DNA of 11,968 nucleotides, taken from positions 1-11,968 of the forward strand of contig JALLAP010000545.1 of NCBI GenBank assembly GCA_036939355.1, read 5' to 3'. Positions 7,512 to 11,968 of this stretch are shown here, in pieces. The position numbers were made by a program, and so were the translations under genes. A model generated the notes under the pieces. It was not told the origin of the DNA. It saw only the letters and a list, made by a program, of their open reading frames with translations, and did not search any database. Source of the DNA: Thalassiosira profunda. Its lineage: Eukaryota > Bacillariophyta > Thalassiosirophyceae > Thalassiosirales > Thalassiosiraceae. The first letter of the stretch is position 1. The number at the start of each line of letters is the position of its first letter.

Positions 7512-8777
7512 TCATTCCTTCGCCTTCTCCTTCTTCTCATCCATGCGAGCCCGATGCTGCCGCAGCAATTCGGTCACGGGATGCGATTGATCCAGCGAGT
7601 CCAAATCGACGTCGGCCTTTTGCAACACCTCCGAAATGGCGGCCGTGCACCTCTCGCCCTCGGCGCGCGCCTTCTGCAGCTTTCGCTCCAGCAACAAACA
7701 CTCGAAGCTAGACTTTTGCCGCGCCGTGTGAATCGATGTCCGCGCTGTCTCCTTCCACCGATCCCGATCGAGCTCCAACGCCTCGAGCTTTTGGAAGAGC
7801 ACCTCGTGGTCCCACTCGATCTCCTCCAGGTCCCGCTGGGCGTGACGCAGCTTGTCCTTTTGCGCCGCGAGGTCCTGCTTTTGCCTTTGGAACACGTCCA
7901 GGTCGGACGCGAGCCGATCGAGGTCCTTGCGGTTGGTCTCGAGCGGGACCACAATGCCGGTGTTCCGATTCCGCAGATCGCCCAGCGCCCGCCGATCGTG
8001 TCGGTCCTGCTCCCGCAGCAATACCACCTCCTTTCGCAGCGTGGCGATGGCGTCGAGATTCGTGCTCATGACAGTGTTGTATTTCGTCCGCAGTTGCTGG
8101 ATCTCCTCGGCGTTCTTCTCCATCGCCCCCTGGATGGCCGCCTCGTTTCGCCCTTCGAGCTCCGTGGTCTCGTCCATCAGCCGCTTCTCGGCGTCCGAGC
8201 GCGTTCGCCGGAACTGTTCCTCCGAGTAGGCGGCGAGGGACGCAATTCGTCGCCCCGCCTCCTCGCGCAATGCCGCAACTTTATCGATCGAGCCATTTCG
8301 CATTGAAATCTTGTACTTGTCGTGCGACGCGTCCGTCTCCTGGATCCGGATCGAGACGCCCTGCAGCTCGTCGTGGAGTTGGCCGACCTCATTTTGATGC
8401 CGATCCGACTGGGATTGGCGCTCGACGAACGATTGCGTCGTCTTCTCCGCAAGCTCGTCCTGGTTGGCAAAAAGTAGTTCTTTGACGGTCTGCTTGTATT
8501 TCCCCAGCTCGACGGCGTGGCCATCCTTGATGCCCCTCAATCGGTGCTCCTTCTCTAGGAGCGTTCGCTTCCGCGCGTCCCTCTCCTTCTTCTCGATCTC
8601 CCAGTACCCCTGGAGCTGTTCCGTCTGTTTTGCAAATTGCGCCTCGAGGGCCTGTTCGTTCTGGGCTTCTCCCTGCAACGCGAGCGCCCTTTGGAGGAGG
8701 TCCTGCCGGCGTTGCTCCTCCGGCGAGACCTCCTTCTTCGACTTTTTCTTCTTGCCCGCCTTCTTCTTCGGGGGCAT
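7512..8777 (-). CDS. DRC4: Nexin-dynein regulatory complex subunit 4 (GAS8-like)
   Basis: This is a single exon of 421 residues, almost wholly coiled coil, with a Lys-rich start (MPPKKKAGKKKKSKK) as in GAS8. The block LQGYWEIEKKERDARKRTLL (55-74) matches the FWEI region of GAS8, and LGKYKQTVKELLFANQDEL follows as in animal and algal homologues. The GAS8 domain runs from about 232 to 400. It includes KYNTVMSTNLDAIATLRKE, DLEEIEWDHEVLFQKLEALE and SSFECLLLERKLQKA, each with a clear counterpart in the human protein. DRC4 is a core linker subunit of the nexin-dynein regulatory complex, bridging outer doublets of the motile axoneme; the Chlamydomonas homologue is PF2. The protein ends about 50 residues earlier than the human one, lacking the last conserved tail. 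It diverges from ADE2 across a 475-base region. Confidence 0.9.
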   Translation of the reverse strand: MPPKKKAGKKKKSKKEVSPEEQRRQDLLQRALALQGEAQNEQALEAQFAKQTEQLQGYWEIEKKERDARKRTLLEKEHRLRGIKDGHAVELGKYKQTVKELLFANQDELAEKTTQSFVERQSQSDRHQNEVGQLHDELQGVSIRIQETDASHDKYKISMRNGSIDKVAALREEAGRRIASLAAYSEEQFRRTRSDAEKRLMDETTELEGRNEAAIQGAMEKNAEEIQQLRTKYNTVMSTNLDAIATLRKEVVLLREQDRHDRRALGDLRNRNTGIVVPLETNRKDLDRLASDLDVFQRQKQDLAAQKDKLRHAQRDLEEIEWDHEVLFQKLEALELDRDRWKETARTSIHTARQKSSFECLLLERKLQKARAEGERCTAAISEVLQKADVDLDSLDQSHPVTELLRQHRARMDEKKEKAKE

Positions 8778-9252
8778 CGTCGATTGTTATCGATTCGATG
8801 TCAATGAGTCAAGGCGCAAGGCGTCATCTCTCGGCGCCTCGCATCACCATCACCCGTCTCGCTGATGTGTGTGTGATGCCGCCTCGAGCGAGTTCTCGGC
8901 TAGTTCACATCTTGTGCGCGAAAATTTACGAAAACGCGCGCGTCATCTCGAGACCCGCCGGCCTAGACCCCAGCGGCTGCCGCGCATGCCAAAGCAACCT
9001 GCCGGCGGCCGGGGCCGCAGGCAGCCGCGGCCGCGAGCACAGTGGGACGCGGGGGTGGGAGGAGCTCGTTGCTAGAGCTCTGTGCCGCGGCCCCCCCGCG
9101 CGCGGCGCGCCCGCCCGGCCAAGGAACAAGACGCCCGGCGGCCCGCCGACCTCGAGGCCCCTCCAAAATCGCTAGGGGTTCCTCTTCATGTAAAATCGCC
9201 CACTTATCAGCCACAAACACAACCTGTCGCGACGGTCCACCCCCTCTCGGCG
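8778..9252. promoter_or_regulatory. Divergent intergenic region between DRC4 and ADE2 with a very GC-rich core
   Basis: No gene is supported here. The part from about 8940 to 9175 is extremely rich in G, C and CpG, including a CCCCCCCGCGCGCGGCGCGC run near 9090. It holds a 9-base inverted repeat, GCGGCTGCC at 8973-8981 against GGCAGCCGC at 9020-9028, and two GAGCTC palindromes at 9062 and 9075. The flanks are of ordinary composition. The region must contain both promoters; no TATA box is evident. Confidence 0.5.
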
Positions 9253-11291
9253 ATGCAACCTGATGCAACCATGAGCGCCGCCGCCAAGCCCCTCCCCACC
9301 TCCCCCGCCGCCCTCACCGTCGGGTGCGTCGGGGGCGGCCAGCTCGGCCGAATGATGGCCCTGGAGGCCCCCCGCCTCAACGTCCGCATGCGCTTCCTCG
9401 ACGGGGGCGGCGGATCCTGTCCGTCGGCGCAGGTGGTCGGCGTGCAGGGCGGCGGGGAGGGCGAGGCCGCAAGGATTGTCGAGGGCCAGCTGTACGACGA
9501 GGCCAAGTTGCGAGAATTGTCGCAGGGGTGCGACGTGGTGACGATGGAGATCGAGCACGTGGGGGTGGAGGGGCTGGCCAAATTGGAGGCCGACGGGGTG
9601 AACGTCCAGCCGTCGAGCCGGGTGATTGGCATCATCCAGGACAAGTTTGTCCAGAAGGTAAGAATGTTGTTTCATTGGGATTGCGTTGCTCTTGTGGGAT
9701 TGTTTGGGCGTCATTTCTGGGCCTTCTTATCACTGACCTTCATTGCAATGCAATGACACATTACGTGTCACCAGGAGTACTTCTCGGAGCACTCCATCCC
9801 GCTCCCGCCCTACGTCAACCTTCCGAACGTGGACGCCATCCACGCGGCCGCCGACAAGTTCGGATTGCCGCTGATGCTCAAATCGCGAAAGGGCGCGTAC
9901 GATGGACGGGGCAACACCGTCCTCAAGGAAATCGCGCCGGAGGCCATTGCCACTGCCCTTGCGGACTTGGGATTGAAAGAAGATGATCTGGACGATGCCC
10001 TCTACGCGGAGGGGTGGATCGACTTCCGCTGCGAGGTGGCCGTTATGGTCGTCCGGTCCACCACGGGCGAAACGCGGGCGTATCCCGCCACCACTGCCAT
10101 CCAGACCGATTCCATCTGCCGTGTCGTGTTGGTCCCGGCGCGGAACGTCCCCGCCCACGTTCGTCACAAGTGCGAGGAAATCGCGATGAAGGCGGTGGAT
10201 TCGCTCGGAGACGGGGCCACGGGCATGTTTGGCGTGGAGCTGTTCCTGGTGAACACGCCGGGCGGCGGCGTGGACGTGCTGTTGAACGAGGTGGCGCCCC
10301 GGCCGCACAATACGGGGCATTACACCCAGGACGCGTGCGCGGTGTCGCAGTTCGAGAATCATTTGCGGGCGGTGTGCGGGTTGCCGCTGGGAGATACGGA
10401 GTTGATCGTTGGCGCGGCTGCCAGTGAGTATTTGTGGAGAATAATGCCTTGATGTTGGTTGTTTGCCTACAGCATTTCTGACGCAAATTCATGCTGATGA
10501 ACACAGTGGTCAATGTCCTCGGTGCCCCTTCCGGAGGAATCGAACAGACGATGAAGGGTGTGAACGCGGCGATGTGCATGAACCGCGCGGTCGTGCACTG
10601 GTATGGAAAGGGATACCGCCCAGGGAGGAAGATGGGGCACATCAACATCACGGCCGATTCGCACGCAGAGTTGGACGATTCGCTGGGCCAGCTCCTTGAC
10701 GCCGATGACATCAGCCGGGACGTCCTGCCTGCCGACGGGAAAATTGGCTCGTGTCCGCTCGTGGGCATCATCATGGGATCGCAGAGCGACCTCCCCACAA
10801 TGAACGATGCTGCGAAGATACTGAAGGAGTTTGGCATTCCCCACGAGGTGGACATCGTCTCGGCGCACCGGACGCCCGAGAAACTCATGTCGTACTCTAG
10901 GTCGGCGGCCGGGCGGGGACTGCAGGTCATCATCGCCGGGGCAGGAGGCGCGGCACACCTGCCGGGAATGGTCGCCGCCATGACGCCCCTTCCTGTGGTT
11001 GGCGTCCCAATCAAAACTTCCACGCTCAATGGGCAGGACTCGTTGCTGAGCATCGTCCAGATGCCCCGAGGCGTGCCTGTGGCAACCGTTGCCATTGGCA
11101 ATGCCACAAATGCAGGGTTGCTGGCAGTGCGGTCACTCTGTGCCAGTAGGCCGGACTTGAGGGATAAGATGGAGGAGTATCAGTTGAATATGAAAAAGAT
11201 GGTGGATGGCATGAGCGAGTCATTGCTGGAACAGGGGAGTGACAAGTTCCTCGAGGGGATGGGAAACAAGAGCAAGTCTGTGAATGTCTGA
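9253..11291 (+). CDS. ADE2: Phosphoribosylaminoimidazole carboxylase, PurK-PurE fusion (three exons)
   Basis: Exons 9253-9657, 9775-10423 and 10507-11291 give 612 residues. The enzyme converts AIR to CAIR in de novo purine synthesis: PurK makes N5-CAIR from AIR, bicarbonate and ATP, and PurE rearranges it. The PurK half shows [16 protein letters not shown], the ATP-grasp motif [12 protein letters not shown] (about 170-182) and [13 protein letters not shown] (from 307). The PurE half shows GSQSD (442-446), SAHRTP (470-475), [11 protein letters not shown] and [17 protein letters not shown], all as expected for class I PurE and yeast Ade2 (571 residues). A second ATG at 9271 is six codons later and in at least as good a context. 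No organellar leader is obvious, although the roughly 20 residues before VGCVGGGQ are Ala/Pro-rich. All key residues I can check are present. Confidence 0.95.
9658..9774 (+). other. ADE2 intron 1 (117 bases)
   Basis: The donor is CAGAAG|GTAAGAATG and the acceptor is GTGTCACCAG|GAGTAC, phase 0. Splicing restores the conserved [22 protein letters not shown]-grasp segment. A CTGAC branch candidate is at 9733-9737. The element ATGACACAT at 9753-9761 forms an inverted repeat with GTGTCA at 9765-9770, directly before the acceptor. Confidence 0.92.
10424..10506 (+). other. ADE2 intron 2 (83 bases)
   Basis: The donor is GCTGCCA|GTGAGTATT and the acceptor is GATGAACACAG|TGGTCAATG, phase 1. Joining A to TG makes Met352 and gives the expected [13 protein letters not shown] sequence of PurK C-termini. 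The alternative CTACAG at 10467-10472 would bring in a stop (TGA) and is rejected. A CTGAC branch candidate lies at 10478-10482. Confidence 0.92.
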
Positions 11292-11447
11292 CGGCACAAA
11301 ATGAGAAGCTGGGCGGCGCTGACAGGGGTAAGATTAATGAGCTTTCTTTGCATGATCACATGGTCGCTAGGTCTCGGAATCCACCCACCTGGGGCCAGAC
11401 TGGTGTGCTATGGCCAAAGCCAATTTTTCTCAAGAGTTCTGGGTTAA
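11292..11447. other. Intergenic DNA downstream of ADE2
   Basis: This is the presumed 3' untranslated region and terminator of ADE2. I see no gene, tRNA or recognised poly(A) motif in it. Confidence 0.4.
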
Positions 11448-11899
11448 CTAGCTTTGCCAAAGCTGGTGTGTGGATCAATTCTCACAGCGCCCAGAGGCGA
11501 AGCAATGGCCCGAGTGACACTTGACACGGCTTTTGGGCATCCATTGGGTCCCCAACAAAGGCTGACATCTGAGTTTGTTCCCTAACATCGCGCCATGCAG
11601 CCCATTTCCTTCGATTTGGCGTTTGTTAGTGACTTTGCTATCTTTGGAGCTGCTGAGAGGCAATTCACAGACCAAGCGCCCAAAGGCGAAGCAATGGCCC
11701 GAGTGACACTTGCCACGGCTTTTGGGCATCCATTGGGTCCCCATCAATGGCATACATCTGTGTTTGTCCCCTAACATCGCGCCATGCCGCCCATTTTCTT
11801 CGATTTGGCGTTTGTTAGTGACTTTGCTAGCTTTGCCTGATATCTGAATAGCGATTCACTGACCAAGCGCCCAGAGGCAAAGCAATGGCCCGAGTGACA
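11448..11899. repeat. Minisatellite, period 189-191 bases, about 2.4 copies
   Basis: The block starting GCGCCCAGAGGCGAAGCAAT recurs at 11487, 11676 and 11867 (steps of 189 and 191). The first 155 bases of copies 1 and 2 are about nine-tenths identical, and the last 35-40 bases are more diverged. A partial unit from CTAGCTTTGCC at 11448 precedes copy 1. The third copy breaks off after GAGTGACA at 11899, within the window. No transposase or other protein motif is associated. A minus-strand reading frame across it is open by periodicity and is not supported as a gene. Confidence 0.9.
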
Positions 11900-11968
11900 T
11901 GTTATTGAGACTTCAAAAAGGACGAGCAACACTTCCAGGCCCCTCCAATGGCATCACAAAAGAAGGGG

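Noticed and set aside
7497..8306. Plus-strand open frame opposite DRC4
   Set aside because: Antisense shadow of a GC-rich coiled-coil gene, Leu/Arg/Pro-rich without motifs.
9082..9252. Upstream extension of ADE2 in the same frame
   Set aside because: It has no ATG and comes from the low-complexity GC-rich stretch; the ATGs at 9253 and 9271 fit the family.
10043..11107. Long minus-strand open frame opposite ADE2
   Set aside because: It lies across the unmistakable PurK and PurE motifs of the plus strand and has no recognisable domain.
11341..11420. Possible tRNA gene downstream of ADE2
   Set aside because: No T-loop GGTTCGAATCC-type sequence and no cloverleaf that closes.
11475..11777. Minus-strand open frame over the minisatellite
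   Set aside because: It is open in both copies only because the period there is a multiple of three (189); the second step is 191 and would break the frame.
11448..11899. CRISPR-like array
   Set aside because: Units of about 190 bases in tandem without spacer structure, in a eukaryotic context.

Overview
The window is nuclear DNA of a photosynthetic eukaryote, most probably a diatom, and more likely a centric than a pennate one. The genes are compact and mostly GC-rich. Five spliceosomal introns of 77-117 bases interrupt them, with GTGAG or GTAAG donors. The contents that point to a centric diatom are a PurK-PurE fusion of the ADE2 type, a flagellar nexin-dynein regulatory complex subunit (DRC4/GAS8), an F-box-like/LRR/Cys-rich protein of a style I associate with Thalassiosirales, and a small membrane protein with a possible plastid leader. 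The assignment rests on remembered family features, not on a search.

Layout, left to right. (1) 1-190, minus: N-terminus of a zinc alcohol dehydrogenase of the cinnamyl-alcohol dehydrogenase type, cut by the window edge. (2) 459-2900, minus: a three-exon gene for a 754-residue basic/acidic protein I do not recognise. (3) 3104-4978, minus: a 624-residue protein with a C-terminal 6-pyruvoyl-tetrahydropterin synthase-like domain and a long unidentified N-terminus. (4) 5254-6068, plus: a two-exon gene for a 245-residue protein with two membrane segments. (5) 6196-7291, minus: the F-box-like/LRR/Cys-rich protein, whose last zinc-binding segment lies in a shifted frame. (6) 7512-8777, minus: DRC4/GAS8. 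(7) 9253-11291, plus: three-exon ADE2. (8) 11448-11899: a minisatellite with a period of about 190 bases.

Genes 3 and 4, and genes 6 and 7, are head-to-head pairs sharing intergenic regions of 275 and 475 bases. Genes 4 and 5 converge. No pathway links neighbours: purine synthesis, pterin-like chemistry, an axonemal part and a probable plastid protein sit side by side, as is usual in a compact algal genome.

Three points stand out. An imperfect palindrome built on ATGACACAT lies in three of the five introns, from two unlinked exon sets plus ADE2, and I found the full 9-mer nowhere else in the window; this could be the trace of a common intron-generating or regulatory element. A hidden last exon of gene 4 restores a second membrane helix that a stop codon overlapping the splice donor would otherwise remove. 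Gene 5 needs a one-base frame correction, or a small non-standard intron, to recover its last cysteine cluster.
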